41,375 bases of DNA from Legionella sp. (GCA_009995425.1 JAACPN010000013.1:1-41375), one strand, 5' to 3'; positions 24,296-33,521 are shown, numbered from the stretch's first letter. Notes: a model not told the origin generated them from the letters alone. Numbers and translations are program-made.

Positions 24296-25726
24296 ATGAT
24301 GCATGTTTTTCCAATTATATTAGCCGGTGGTTCAGGTACACGCTTATGGCCTTTATCACGCAAAGACTTCCCTAAGCAGTTTTTAAATTTTCACGGTGAA
24401 ACATCGTTGCTTCAGCAAACGGTAAAACGCGCAAAAAACATGTCACACACGGGGATGATGGTGGTGAGTAACGAGGCGCATTATTTTTTATGCCAAGATC
24501 AACTGAAGTCTTTTGATCTCAATTTGACGTATTTACTGGAGCCCTGTGCTCGAAACACCGCACCGGCGATTGCGTGCGCTGCCCATCGCGTATTAAATGT
24601 CGTCGGTGAAGATGCGATTTTAATGGTGTTACCGTCAGATCATTGGATTGAAGATGCTGCGGCTTGGCAAGCCGCCATGCAACGCGGGATTGATTATGTC
24701 ACGCATACCCCAGCCATGGTCACGTTTGGTGTAAAACCGACCAGTCCTAAAACCGGTTATGGGTATATCGATACAGCAGAGCAGCAAGCCACGGGTGTGT
24801 ATTCAGTCGCGCAGTTTCGCGAAAAACCGACGGTTGATGTGGCTGAGGCGTGTATACAAAGCGGCATATCTTATTGGAATAGTGGTATGTTTGTATGCCG
24901 TGCGACCACGTATTTAGAAGAATTATCACGTTTTGAACCTGAATTATTTGCGAATACCGAGGCGGCCTATCAACGAGCTCATCGTCAACATGATTATTTT
25001 CGTTTAGACGAACAAGCATTTGCTGCGTGTCGAGCCGACTCCATTGATTATGCCGTGATGGAAAAAACGGAACGCGCCGTCGTTGTGCCTATGGATATTG
25101 CATGGAATGATTTAGGTTGTTGGTCTGCTGTGGCTGAAGCAGGTCAAGCGGATGCGCATGGCAACGTGTTACACGGCAAAGCGCTTGCTGAAGAGAGCGA
25201 AGGTTGCATGATCAGCAGTGAGCATGCTTTAGTCACGGCGTTGGGTCTTCGTGATCAAATCATTGTGGCAACACGAGATGCGGTTTTGGTTGCAGACAAG
25301 CGCTATTCACAGCAAGTAAAAAATTTGGTGGCCACCCTGAGTAAAGAGCACCAAAGCTTGGCCAATGAGCATGCGTGTGTTCAGCGCCCATGGGGAACGT
25401 ATGAGATCTTAGCCGAAGGTGAGGCGTTTAAAGTGAAGCGTTTGATGTTAAAGCCTGGAGCACGTATTTCATTGCAGCGCCATGAGCATCGTGCTGAGCA
25501 TTGGGTTGTGGTAGCAGGTGAGGCCGATGTGGTGAATGATACGCGGCATTTTCGGCTTGCCGTGAATCAATCCACGTACATCCCACCCAAAACCACGCAT
25601 CGCTTGAGTAACCCAAGCGACGTGCCGTTGTATGTGATTGAAGTGCAAAGTGGCGCTTATTTGGGCGAAGATGATATCACGCGTTATGAAGATATTTATG
25701 CACGTGAGGTGTGTGAGGCATCATGA
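24296..25726 (+). CDS. manC: Mannose-1-phosphate guanylyltransferase / mannose-6-phosphate isomerase
   Basis: This 476-residue bifunctional type II PMI. The N-terminal GT-A-like domain has the pyrophosphorylase signature GGSGTRLWPLSR followed by PKQF, and FREKP at the sugar-binding site. The C-terminal cupin (from about residue 364) has RPWGTYEIL, then LKPGARISLQRHEHRAEHW and YIPPKTTHR with the metal-binding histidines and glutamate. It makes GDP-mannose in the cytoplasm for the surface polysaccharide. AGGGAG at 24285-24290 suits either ATG at 24296 or 24299. No manB (phosphomannomutase) or GDP-mannose-modifying gene is in the window. Its stop is shared with the start of the next gene (ATGA). 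Confidence 0.93.
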   Translation: MMHVFPIILAGGSGTRLWPLSRKDFPKQFLNFHGETSLLQQTVKRAKNMSHTGMMVVSNEAHYFLCQDQLKSFDLNLTYLLEPCARNTAPAIACAAHRVLNVVGEDAILMVLPSDHWIEDAAAWQAAMQRGIDYVTHTPAMVTFGVKPTSPKTGYGYIDTAEQQATGVYSVAQFREKPTVDVAEACIQSGISYWNSGMFVCRATTYLEELSRFEPELFANTEAAYQRAHRQHDYFRLDEQAFAACRADSIDYAVMEKTERAVVVPMDIAWNDLGCWSAVAEAGQADAHGNVLHGKALAEESEGCMISSEHALVTALGLRDQIIVATRDAVLVADKRYSQQVKNLVATLSKEHQSLANEHACVQRPWGTYEILAEGEAFKVKRLMLKPGARISLQRHEHRAEHWVVVAGEADVVNDTRHFRLAVNQSTYIPPKTTHRLSNPSDVPLYVIEVQSGAYLGEDDITRYEDIYAREVCEAS

Positions 25727-26142
25727 CCCAGTATGATATTCGCTGGCATCAACGGCTGTTAAATTTTGATAAAGCCTTAGGTGAACTTGAAGAGGCGGTA
25801 AATTTGGCCTCTAAGCGCAAATTAACCAAGTTAGAAGAACAAGGTCTTATCCAGGCCTTTGAATATAACTATGAACTTGCGTGGAATTGTTTAAAAGATT
25901 TTTATCAGGCACAAGGCGATACTGATATTCAAGGAAGCCGAGATGCATTTAGGTTAGCTTTTAAGCGAGGTTTGATTGAAGATGGTAAGCTATGGATGGA
26001 AATGATACAAAGTCGTATTTTGACATCGCATACCTATAATCAAGGTACCGCAGCGGCTGTGGCAGATAAAATTCTTCATGTTTATTATCCCGCTTTCATG
26101 TGTTTAAACCATGCCCTGAATAACTTAAAAAATGACAATTAA
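25723..26142 (+). CDS. HEPN-domain toxin-like protein, HI0074 family (HepT-like, copy 2)
   Basis: This 139-residue paralogue of the gene at 8984 has the same length and the same MTQY..RWHQRL start. The HEPN motif is R98-ILTS-H103 with Y105. In copy 1 the residue after the arginine is Asn, as is common in active HEPN RNases; here it is Ile, so activity may be altered. The ATG overlaps the stop of manC by four bases, which ties its translation to a sugar-nucleotide gene. Its partner nucleotidyltransferase follows with an 11-base overlap. Confidence 0.83.
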   Translation: MTQYDIRWHQRLLNFDKALGELEEAVNLASKRKLTKLEEQGLIQAFEYNYELAWNCLKDFYQAQGDTDIQGSRDAFRLAFKRGLIEDGKLWMEMIQSRILTSHTYNQGTAAAVADKILHVYYPAFMCLNHALNNLKNDN

Positions 26143-26440
26143 AACTTGGGGACTCACGCGTGAGGATATTGCAAAAATCAGGGCAACGTTAGCTCAATAT
26201 CCTGTGGTAGAAAAGGCAATTTTGTACGGCTCAAGGGCGAAAGGAAATTATCGAGCGAGTTCAGATATTGATATCACGTTGGTGGGGCGCGCTTTACAGT
26301 ATCATGATCTTTTATCGATTGCTGGCGACTTGGATGAACTCTTACTTCCTTATACCTTTGATTTATCTTTATGGCATCAAATTGATAACGAAAAACTTAA
26401 AGATCATATTGAACGCGTAGGTGAGCTTCTGTATGGCTGA
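26132..26440 (+). CDS. Minimal nucleotidyltransferase, HI0073/MntA-like antitoxin (copy 2)
   Basis: This 102-residue protein has G33-S34 in [13 protein letters not shown] and D45-I-D47, a complete GS(x10)DxD nucleotidyltransferase motif. It is full length and similar to the copy at 9396, including the LLSI..LDELLLP and DLSLWHQID segments. In known HepT/MntA pairs this enzyme AMPylates and silences the HEPN protein; I infer the same here. It overlaps its partner by 11 bases and is the last gene of the polysaccharide transcription unit before the dapA promoter. Confidence 0.85.
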   Translation: MTIKTWGLTREDIAKIRATLAQYPVVEKAILYGSRAKGNYRASSDIDITLVGRALQYHDLLSIAGDLDELLLPYTFDLSLWHQIDNEKLKDHIERVGELLYG

Positions 26441-26500
26441 TTTTCAGATTTTAGAACATCGTATTTGAGTATATTATTTATTCTAATGTAATATTTTCTG

Positions 26501-26529
26501 TTGAGAACCTATTCAGCTGCCGGTAAGAT
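26501..26529 (+). promoter_or_regulatory. Predicted sigma-70 promoter of the dapA-led gene run
   Basis: TTGAGA (26501-26506), a 17-base spacer and TAAGAT (26524-26529) lie 34 bases upstream of the dapA start. A second candidate further up is TTGAGT (26465-26470), 18 bases, TAATAT (26489-26494). This is the only sizeable gap before the housekeeping genes. Confidence 0.4.
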
Positions 26530-26562
26530 AAAGTAATTGTGTTGATATGAAGGAGCATGCTG

Positions 26563-27438
26563 ATGTTTCGAGGGAGTATTGTTGCATTGGTTACACCGTT
26601 TTTAAACGAACAGGTTGATTTGGATCGTTTGCGTGCATTGGTTGAGTTTCATATTCATGCAGGTACGCATGCGTTGGTGGCTGCAGGCACAACAGGTGAA
26701 TCGGGAACTTTATCCTATGACGAAAAATGTTTGGTGATAAAAACTGTGGTTGAAGCCGCAGCAGAGCGTATTCCTGTGATCGCAGGAACAGCTGCAAACG
26801 CAACGCAGGATTGCATTAAGCTCACACAATTTGCGATATCATGCGGCGCGCATGCCGCACTTATCATGACACCGGCTTATATTAAGCCAACACAAGAAGG
26901 CCTGTATCAACATTACAAAACCATTGCTGAGGCCGTGCACATACCCATTATTTTATATAACGTTCCAAGTCGAACAGCCTGTGATTTATTGCCCGAAACG
27001 GTGATTCGCTTGGCAGCCATTTCGAATATTGTGGGTATCAAAGAAGCGACAGGGCAGTTGAAGCGACTTAAAATCTTATTAAAAGGGGTGAACGGTCGTC
27101 TTGATATTTACAGCGGTGACGATCCTACGGCGGCTGAATGGATATTGCATGGCGCTAAAGGCGTTATCTCGGTAACAGCCAACGTTGCACCCAAACTCAT
27201 GGCAAAGCTTACCGATGCAGCGTTAGATAAAAATAAGAAATTAACCAAGAAATTACAGGCCGAATTATTACCGTTGCATCGAGGGTTATTTATTGAATCT
27301 AATCCTATTCCAACCAAATGGGCGCTGGAACACATGGATTTGATCGTCAACGAACTTCGTTTACCGTTAACCAAACTTTCAACCCAATATCACGAAAGCC
27401 TTTTGTCGATACTTCGTGCATTAAAATTAATTAATTAA
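26563..27438 (+). CDS. dapA: 4-hydroxy-tetrahydrodipicolinate synthase
   Basis: This 291-residue TIM-barrel enzyme condenses pyruvate with aspartate semialdehyde in the lysine/diaminopimelate pathway. The catalytic set is visible: T43-T44 in [11 protein letters not shown]132 in LYNVPSRT and the Schiff-base K160 in GIKEATG. AAGGAG at 26550-26555 lies seven bases before ATG 26563 but only one base before the ATG at 26557, which decides the start. Diaminopimelate feeds the peptidoglycan precursor made by the mur genes downstream. The BamC-like gene follows after 15 bases, the same order (dapA-bamC) as in many gammaproteobacteria. Confidence 0.96.
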   Translation: MFRGSIVALVTPFLNEQVDLDRLRALVEFHIHAGTHALVAAGTTGESGTLSYDEKCLVIKTVVEAAAERIPVIAGTAANATQDCIKLTQFAISCGAHAALIMTPAYIKPTQEGLYQHYKTIAEAVHIPIILYNVPSRTACDLLPETVIRLAAISNIVGIKEATGQLKRLKILLKGVNGRLDIYSGDDPTAAEWILHGAKGVISVTANVAPKLMAKLTDAALDKNKKLTKKLQAELLPLHRGLFIESNPIPTKWALEHMDLIVNELRLPLTKLSTQYHESLLSILRALKLIN

Positions 27439-27453
27439 AAGAGAGGTTATGTT

Positions 27454-27675
27454 GTGCTAACAAGAGCCGGTTTGTTGGTGCTGTGTGTGGTGTCGTTGTG
27501 TGGCTGCAACACACCGTTTGCCAGTAATGATAAGGACCAATACCTTGAAAGTCGGAATGCGCCCGATATGATGATTAAGCCGCCGCTGACGACGTCTAAT
27601 CTCAGTGATTTCTATACGTTGCCAGCGGCGCCTGAGTATCCTAAAAAAGTGGATATTCTGCCTCCCGTAAGCTAA
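27454..27675 (+). CDS. BamC-like mini-lipoprotein (signal peptide plus BamD-binding segment only)
   Basis: This 73-residue lipoprotein starts at GTG 27454 (GAGAGG seven bases upstream). A hydrophobic signal ends in the lipobox LCGC with Cys18 as the predicted lipidation site. The mature part reads YLESRNAPDMMIKPP, then DFYTLPAAP and KKVDILPP. This matches in order the unstructured N-terminus of E. coli BamC (YLEAAPLAEL..., GDYAIPV, ALDIRPP), the part known to wrap around BamD. Both helix-grip domains of normal BamC (about 340 residues) are absent. The position after dapA supports the identity. It would sit on the inner face of the outer membrane in the BAM complex. Confidence 0.7.
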   Translation: MLTRAGLLVLCVVSLCGCNTPFASNDKDQYLESRNAPDMMIKPPLTTSNLSDFYTLPAAPEYPKKVDILPPVS

Positions 27676-27686
27676 TAAGGAACAGC

Positions 27687-28493
27687 ATGCAAAAAATGCA
27701 ATTACCGATTGGTGTGTTTGATTCAGGCATGGGGGGGCTCACCGTGTTGCGGGCCCTGCGTAGCCATTTGCCGGATGAGTCCTTTATTTACTTAGGAGAT
27801 ACCGCGCGCCTGCCCTACGGCACCAAAAGTCAGGATACGGTTCGCCACTACGCCATGCAAATGGCGCGTATCTTAGTTGAGCGACGCATTAAAGCGCTTG
27901 TAATTGCATGCAACACGGCAACAACCGCTGCCTTGTCACATGTGCAGGCGATGTTGCCCAATATCCCTGTGGTGGGCGTGATTGCGCCGGGTGCCTCTGC
28001 TGCAGTACAAACCACCAAAAATCAGCGTATCTTGGTGCTTGGAACAGAAACGACCGTGGCCAGTCATGCTTACCAAGGGTTAATTCAGGCCGCGCTACCT
28101 CATGCGTGTATCCAGGCACGGGCCAGCAGTTTATTGGTGGCGCTTGCTGAAGAAGGGATGGTGCATAATCATATTGCCCGTGCGGCCTTGGAGCATTATT
28201 TGTCACAGCGTGTGGATGAAGATACGGTGCTGTTGGGATGCACGCATTTTCCTGTGTTTAAACCGCTTTTACGCGACCTATTGCCCGAACATGTGCGTGT
28301 GGTCGATTCTGCTGAAGCAACAGCAGATGCGGTCAAGCAAGCGTTGATGGATGCGGGAATAGCCAATACAACGCAACCTCAAAAGAAAACGCATTATTTG
28401 GTGACTGATTCGGCCGCACGCTTTGGTGCGGTGGGAGCGATTTTTCTGGGTGAGCCACTCAATCAACAGGATATTGAACTGGTGGATGCATGA
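27687..28493 (+). CDS. murI: Glutamate racemase
   Basis: This 268-residue enzyme supplies D-glutamate for the peptidoglycan stem peptide. The two catalytic cysteines are present: C75 in ACNTATT and C185 in LLGCTHFP. The N-terminal FDSGMGGLTV holds the conserved Asp11, and GDTARLPYG follows. AAGGAA lies just before the ATG. It ends in an ATGA overlap with murF, so racemase and ligase are translationally coupled. murI is not usually next to murF in the dcw cluster of enterobacteria, where murE stands in that place. Confidence 0.95.
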   Translation: MQKMQLPIGVFDSGMGGLTVLRALRSHLPDESFIYLGDTARLPYGTKSQDTVRHYAMQMARILVERRIKALVIACNTATTAALSHVQAMLPNIPVVGVIAPGASAAVQTTKNQRILVLGTETTVASHAYQGLIQAALPHACIQARASSLLVALAEEGMVHNHIARAALEHYLSQRVDEDTVLLGCTHFPVFKPLLRDLLPEHVRVVDSAEATADAVKQALMDAGIANTTQPQKKTHYLVTDSAARFGAVGAIFLGEPLNQQDIELVDA

Positions 28494-29833
28494 ATTTACG
28501 TGAAATAGCAGCGAGTCTTGATTTAACGGTGCCGAATGATGCGGCATACGATGTTGTCATCACCGGTGTTTCTATGGATACCCGAACATTGGAGGCCGGC
28601 AATTTGTTTGTTGCACTCCGTGGAGCGCGTGTCGATGGTCAGCAATTTATTCCCGAGGCGATTCGACGTGGCGCATCGGCTGTATTATGCACCGAGCACG
28701 TGCCGGATTGCGCTGTGCCCCAATGGGTTTATCCTGATTTAGAGCAAGCCTTAGGTCTAATTGCCACAGCCTATAGAAAAAGCTTATCTTGTACTGTTGC
28801 CGCACTTACGGGAAGCAATGGCAAAACCACGGTGAAAGAAATGCTGGCCTCCATTTTGCCGAAGCCCTCGTTTGCAACACCTGGAAATTGGAATAATCAT
28901 TTAGGTGTGCCGCTCAGTATTATGAAGCTGAAGGCCACGCATCGCTACGCCGTACTTGAATTAGGGGCGAATCATGCTGGAGAAATTGCGTACACTTCGG
29001 CGATGGCCAAGCCCCATGTGACGCTGATTAACAATATTTCAGGTGCACATATCGAGGGCTTTGGTTCGATTGAAGGCATTGCTCGGGCAAAAGGCGAAAT
29101 TCATCAAAATTTACTTCCGGGTGGCACGGCGGTGATTAATGCCGATGATGCTTATGCGCATGCCTGGGATGATGTGCTTGCGGATAAAAACATGCTACGG
29201 TTTTCGGCAACACGACAGGACGTAGACATTTATGCAGCAGCGATCGAATTAAGCCCGGCGGGTGGCGCGAAATTTAATTTAGTCACACCTCAAGGTGAAG
29301 CAAGTATTATTTTGAACGTTCCCGGCATGCATCATGTACTGAATGCACTTGCGGCGGCGGCCTGCGCGTATGCACTGGGCATTTCAAATGATGACATAGC
29401 TGATGGCTTGATGCGATTTACGGGCGTGCCTGGGCGCTTAACGTCACGTGCCGGTCATCATGGTGCGTTGATTTTAGATGATACCTACAACGCGAATTTA
29501 AGCTCGGTTTTGGCCGGCATACATGTGCTTGCTGCGCGTACCGGACAACGTATTTTAGTGCTCGGTGATATGGGTGAGCTTGGCGAGCATTCAGAAGCTT
29601 ATCATCAACAAGCCGGGGAGGCTGCACGAGCCGACGGTCTTGATAAATTGCTAACCTGTGGCACACACAGTCGGGTTGCGACGCATGCATTTGGTGCGCA
29701 AGGGCAGCATTTTGAAACACAAGAAGCGTTGCTCCATGCGCTCTTACCGCTGTTAGATGAACGTACAACGGTGCTCGTGAAGGGGTCGCGTTCGAGCGCG
29801 ATGGAAAATATCGTGAATCAACTCGTTGCGTAA
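28490..29833 (+). CDS. murF: UDP-N-acetylmuramoyl-tripeptide--D-alanyl-D-alanine ligase
   Basis: This 447-residue Mur ligase has the N-terminal substrate domain (VSMDTRTLEAGNLFVAL), the central ATPase domain with P-loop TGSNGKTT and GNWNNHLGVPLSIM, and the C-terminal domain with LILDDTYNANLSS and LVLGDMGELG. It adds D-Ala-D-Ala, made by the ddl gene downstream, to the UDP-MurNAc-tripeptide. It begins in a four-base overlap with murI. A 59-base gap separates it from mraY, the largest within the mur run before ftsZ. Confidence 0.96.
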   Translation: MNLREIAASLDLTVPNDAAYDVVITGVSMDTRTLEAGNLFVALRGARVDGQQFIPEAIRRGASAVLCTEHVPDCAVPQWVYPDLEQALGLIATAYRKSLSCTVAALTGSNGKTTVKEMLASILPKPSFATPGNWNNHLGVPLSIMKLKATHRYAVLELGANHAGEIAYTSAMAKPHVTLINNISGAHIEGFGSIEGIARAKGEIHQNLLPGGTAVINADDAYAHAWDDVLADKNMLRFSATRQDVDIYAAAIELSPAGGAKFNLVTPQGEASIILNVPGMHHVLNALAAAACAYALGISNDDIADGLMRFTGVPGRLTSRAGHHGALILDDTYNANLSSVLAGIHVLAARTGQRILVLGDMGELGEHSEAYHQQAGEAARADGLDKLLTCGTHSRVATHAFGAQGQHFETQEALLHALLPLLDERTTVLVKGSRSSAMENIVNQLVA

Positions 29834-29892
29834 TTAAGGCGTTGCGTGAGATGCTATTTTTATTGGGTTTACTTCATTTAGGATAAAAAACA

Positions 29893-30978
29893 ATGCTTTA
29901 TTGGTTGACGCAGTTATTTCAAAATCATTATCACGCACTGCGTGTGTTTCAGTATCTGACGTTCCGATCGATCTTAGCTGCGTTGACGGCCCTCGTGATT
30001 GCGCTCTGTTGCGGGCCGGTGATGATTCGTTGGTTGAAACAGCTTCAAGTTGGTCAGGTCGTTCGAGATGATGGCCCGAAAACGCATTTGTCTAAAGCAG
30101 GAACGCCTACCATGGGGGGTGTTTTAATCTTATTTTCAGTGACGTTAAGTAGTTTGCTCTGGGGGGATTTAACGCAACCGAGCTTATGGCTTGCCCTGTT
30201 TGTAACCCTTGGGTTTGGTTGGATTGGTTGGGTGGATGATTATCGAAAACTGGTGCTGAAAAATAGTCATGGATTATCAGCTCGAAAAAAAATCATCTGG
30301 CAATCGTTGGTGGCGTTGGTTGCTGTGCTGTATTTGTATTTTCAAGCAGAATTACCGATTCATACGCAACTGACGGTACCGTTTTTTAAAGATTGCTTAG
30401 TACCGCTGGGTTTAATTTTTCCAATATTTGGTTATTTTGTGATTGTGGGTAGTAGCAATGCTGTGAATTTAACCGATGGTTTAGATGGTCTGGCAACCAT
30501 GCCTATCGTGATGGTTGCCGGTGCGTTAGGTGTTTTTGCTTATGTTACAAGTAATGCGGTTTATGCGCATTATTTATCGGTACCGTTTGTACCGAACACC
30601 GAAGAATTGACTATTTTTTGCTCAGCCATGGTGGGGGCAGGTCTCGGTTTTCTTTGGTATAATACGTATCCCGCACAAGTGTTTATGGGAGATGTCGGCT
30701 CACTGTCTCTTGGTGCCGCGTTGGGTATTGTAGCCGTGATTATTCGCCAAGAGTTAGTGCTTGGGATTATGGGCGGATTGTTTGTGCTCGAAACGCTGTC
30801 GGTTGTCTTGCAAGTGGTTTATTTTAAATGCTCGGGTGGCAAGCGTATGTTTAGGATGGCGCCGTTGCATCATCATTTTGAACTCAAAGGCTGGGCTGAG
30901 CCTAAAGTGATTGTTAGGTTTTGGATCATCACGGTGATTTTTGTATTATGCGGCTTGGCGACCCTTAAACTGAGGTAA
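29893..30978 (+). CDS. mraY: Phospho-N-acetylmuramoyl-pentapeptide transferase
   Basis: This 361-residue polytopic inner-membrane enzyme makes lipid I by transferring phospho-MurNAc-pentapeptide to undecaprenyl phosphate. The signature stretches are [18 protein letters not shown], the aspartates of [30 protein letters not shown] and the [13 protein letters not shown] loop. About ten membrane segments are visible and the length equals the usual 360. AGGA precedes the ATG. murD starts two bases after its stop. Confidence 0.97.
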   Translation: MLYWLTQLFQNHYHALRVFQYLTFRSILAALTALVIALCCGPVMIRWLKQLQVGQVVRDDGPKTHLSKAGTPTMGGVLILFSVTLSSLLWGDLTQPSLWLALFVTLGFGWIGWVDDYRKLVLKNSHGLSARKKIIWQSLVALVAVLYLYFQAELPIHTQLTVPFFKDCLVPLGLIFPIFGYFVIVGSSNAVNLTDGLDGLATMPIVMVAGALGVFAYVTSNAVYAHYLSVPFVPNTEELTIFCSAMVGAGLGFLWYNTYPAQVFMGDVGSLSLGAALGIVAVIIRQELVLGIMGGLFVLETLSVVLQVVYFKCSGGKRMFRMAPLHHHFELKGWAEPKVIVRFWIITVIFVLCGLATLKLR

Positions 30979-30980
30979 TT

Positions 30981-32339
30981 ATGCAAAAAATGACGTTGAT
31001 TGTAGGGCTTGGTAAAACGGGGCTGTCGATTGCACGTTATTTGCATCATAAGAAATTACCTTTTGCGGTTTATGATACGCGAGAAGCGCCTTCTGCTCAG
31101 GCGTTGTTTCGGAAGACCTACCCTGACGCACCGCTTTATTTAAAAACATACCCCCAAAGCTTACTTGCTCAAGTGTCAAAAATCATGTGTAGTCCTGGGG
31201 TTTCGTTGGATATTGCATTGATACATGAGGCACGTGTGCGTGCGATTCCAATCGAAGGTGATATCGATTGCCTTGCACGCGAGGTGGATGCCCCCATGGT
31301 TGCGATTACAGGAACCAACGGAAAATCGACCGTAACTGCTTGGTTGGGTGAGATGGCGCAAGCCGCAGGGATGAAAACTGCGGTGGCTGGCAATATTGGC
31401 ACACCGGTTTTAGATTTTTTATTAGACAAACCTGATGTTTATGATGTTTGGGTGCTCGAACTTTCCAGCTTTCAGCTCGAGCTGACCAGCGCGCTTCGAC
31501 CTCTGGCATCGACTGTATTAAATATTACACCCGATCATCTGGATAGACATCATACGTTAGAAGCTTATCGAGCGGCTAAGCATCGGATTTATCACGGTGC
31601 TAAAGCCTGTGTGTTTAATCGTGATGATGTTGCGACCAAGCCTGATGTGGTTGATTTAGATGCTGAGAGCATGATGGTGAGTTTTGGTTCCGACGAACCT
31701 GTATCGCAACAAAGCTGGGGATTGCGTCGCCATGCTACGAATCAGATGCTTTATCTTGCGCGAGGTGATACGTTGGTTTTGCCGGTTGATGAAATAGGCC
31801 TGAAGGGCCGGCATAACTGGATGAACGCATTGGCGACTTCTGCGTTGGCTGAAGTATTAGCGATCCCAACGGATGTTTGTGTTTCGGTATTAAAAAATTT
31901 TTCAGGCCTGCCTCATCGGTGTCAAATCGTTCGTGTGCTACATGACGTGCTTTGGATTAATGATTCTAAAGGAACCAATGTTGGCGCAACGGAGTCGGCA
32001 ATTTTAGGCTTGAAGCCCGCAGGAGCAGGCAAGCTTGTGTTGATTGCTGGAGGCCAGGGGAAAGGCGGTGATTTTCATTCGCTTCGCGAAGCCGTTTCTG
32101 AGTATGTGCGTGCTTTAGTTTTAATAGGAGAAGATGCCAAGCTTTTAGACGAGGCCTTAGGGGATGTGGTCGAGGTCGTGCATCATGCTGTGTCCTTGGA
32201 GGATGCGGTTAAACAAGCCGAAGCATGCGCAAAAGCGGGTGATACCGTGCTTTTATCACCGGCATGCGCAAGCTTAGATATGTTTGATAATTTTAATCAT
32301 CGCGGTGAGGTTTTTACAGCGTTGGTGCACGCGTTATGA
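30981..32339 (+). CDS. murD: UDP-N-acetylmuramoylalanine--D-glutamate ligase
   Basis: This 452-residue Mur ligase adds D-glutamate (made by MurI upstream) to UDP-MurNAc-L-Ala. The N-terminal Rossmann-like part has VGLGKTGLSIARYL, the ATPase domain has ITGTNGKSTVTAWLG and LELSSFQLE, and the C-terminal domain has WINDSKGTNVGAT and LIAGGQGKGGDF. All are standard for MurD. It ends in an ATGA overlap with ftsW. Confidence 0.96.
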   Translation: MQKMTLIVGLGKTGLSIARYLHHKKLPFAVYDTREAPSAQALFRKTYPDAPLYLKTYPQSLLAQVSKIMCSPGVSLDIALIHEARVRAIPIEGDIDCLAREVDAPMVAITGTNGKSTVTAWLGEMAQAAGMKTAVAGNIGTPVLDFLLDKPDVYDVWVLELSSFQLELTSALRPLASTVLNITPDHLDRHHTLEAYRAAKHRIYHGAKACVFNRDDVATKPDVVDLDAESMMVSFGSDEPVSQQSWGLRRHATNQMLYLARGDTLVLPVDEIGLKGRHNWMNALATSALAEVLAIPTDVCVSVLKNFSGLPHRCQIVRVLHDVLWINDSKGTNVGATESAILGLKPAGAGKLVLIAGGQGKGGDFHSLREAVSEYVRALVLIGEDAKLLDEALGDVVEVVHHAVSLEDAVKQAEACAKAGDTVLLSPACASLDMFDNFNHRGEVFTALVHAL

Positions 32340-33505
32340 TGGGCGTGGGTCTCCGTCATGCAGCACGGTCACGCGCTGCGAGTGAACCGTTAGCGCTGTA
32401 TGATAAGTGGCTTTTGATGGCCATCATTGGTTTATTATTTTTAGGGTTATTAATGGTTGCCTCGAGTTCGGTCATGATTTCATCTAAATATTATCAGCAG
32501 CCGTTCCATTTTTTAGTACGCCAAGTGTGTTATTTAGTGTTTGGACTTTTGGTGGGGATGTTGGTGATGCGTATGGATACCAGCATCTGGGAAAAATGGA
32601 GTGCGCCGCTCTTACTCATCTGCTTGGTCATGTTGGTGCTTGTTTTGATTCCGGGTATTGGGCGGGTGGTGAATGGTAGTCGGCGCTGGCTGACGTTGGG
32701 ACCTGTTTCAATTCAAGTTTCAGAGATTGCAAAATTATCGATGATTTTGTACCTGGCGGGATATTTGGTACGCCAACAGCAGCGTGCGCAAAGTGACGTA
32801 TTGAATTTTATTAAACCGCTCGGATTGCTGAGTCTTATTGCGTTATTGCTTTTGTCTGAGCCCGATTTTGGAGCAACGGTTGTTATTTGCACGACCGTGA
32901 TGGTGATGCTTTTTTTGTCCGGCGTGAAGTTAAGATATTATGCTGGGCTTGTGTTGTTGATGGTGGCGTCGCTCGGCGTGCTTGCGGTGTCATCTCCGTA
33001 TCGTATGGCGCGCTTAACGGCGTTTTTAAATCCTTGGGCTGATCAATTTAATAGTGGGTATCAGTTAACGCAATCGCTTATCGCGTTTGGTCGTGGTGGT
33101 TGGTTGGGTACGGGGTTAGGTAGCAGTGTTCAGAAACTGCTTTATTTGCCCGAGGCTCACACAGACTTCATGTTTGCTGTACTGGCAGAAGAACTCGGTT
33201 TGTTGGGTGTGCTCCTAGTTTTGATTTTGTATAGTATACTGGTTACAAGAGGCTTGCTCATCGGCTTGCGATCTTATCAGGCAGAACGTTTTTTTTCAGC
33301 GTATACCGCGTACGGAATCACATTTTGGCTTGGGATGCAGGCGGTGATTAATATGGGTGTGAATGCAGGTTTGTTGCCGACCAAAGGCTTAACGTTACCG
33401 CTTTTAAGTTATGGGGGCGCGAGCTTGGTGGTGAATTGTATTGCGCTTGCGCTTTTGTTACGTATTGATCATGAAACACGCTGGCAATCATTAGGGTTTA
33501 GATAA
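32336..33505 (+). CDS. ftsW: Septal peptidoglycan polymerase (SEDS family)
   Basis: This 389-residue membrane protein with about ten helices has the SEDS signatures GRGGWLGTGLG, LPEAHTDFMFAVLAEELG and GLLPTKGLTLPLLSYGG. FtsW polymerises lipid II at the division site together with FtsI, whose gene is not in the window. The start at 32336 overlaps murD by four bases. In most gammaproteobacterial dcw clusters murG follows; here murC follows directly after a 16-base gap. Confidence 0.95.
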   Translation: MMGVGLRHAARSRAASEPLALYDKWLLMAIIGLLFLGLLMVASSSVMISSKYYQQPFHFLVRQVCYLVFGLLVGMLVMRMDTSIWEKWSAPLLLICLVMLVLVLIPGIGRVVNGSRRWLTLGPVSIQVSEIAKLSMILYLAGYLVRQQQRAQSDVLNFIKPLGLLSLIALLLLSEPDFGATVVICTTVMVMLFLSGVKLRYYAGLVLLMVASLGVLAVSSPYRMARLTAFLNPWADQFNSGYQLTQSLIAFGRGGWLGTGLGSSVQKLLYLPEAHTDFMFAVLAEELGLLGVLLVLILYSILVTRGLLIGLRSYQAERFFSAYTAYGITFWLGMQAVINMGVNAGLLPTKGLTLPLLSYGGASLVVNCIALALLLRIDHETRWQSLGFR

Positions 33506-33509
33506 TTAA

Positions 33510-33517
33510 GGGGGGGG
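33510..33517 (+). promoter_or_regulatory. murC: G8 run serving as the murC ribosome binding site
   Basis: Eight consecutive G residues preceded by TTAA lie four bases before the GTG start of murC and act as, or overlap, its Shine-Dalgarno sequence. A long G run here is unusual and could slip, which would change the length and strength of the site. Confidence 0.5.
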
Positions 33518-33521
33518 TGTT

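Noticed and set aside
33510-33517. G8 run as a coding phase-variation switch
   Set aside because: It lies outside the reading frame, and switching off murC would be lethal.
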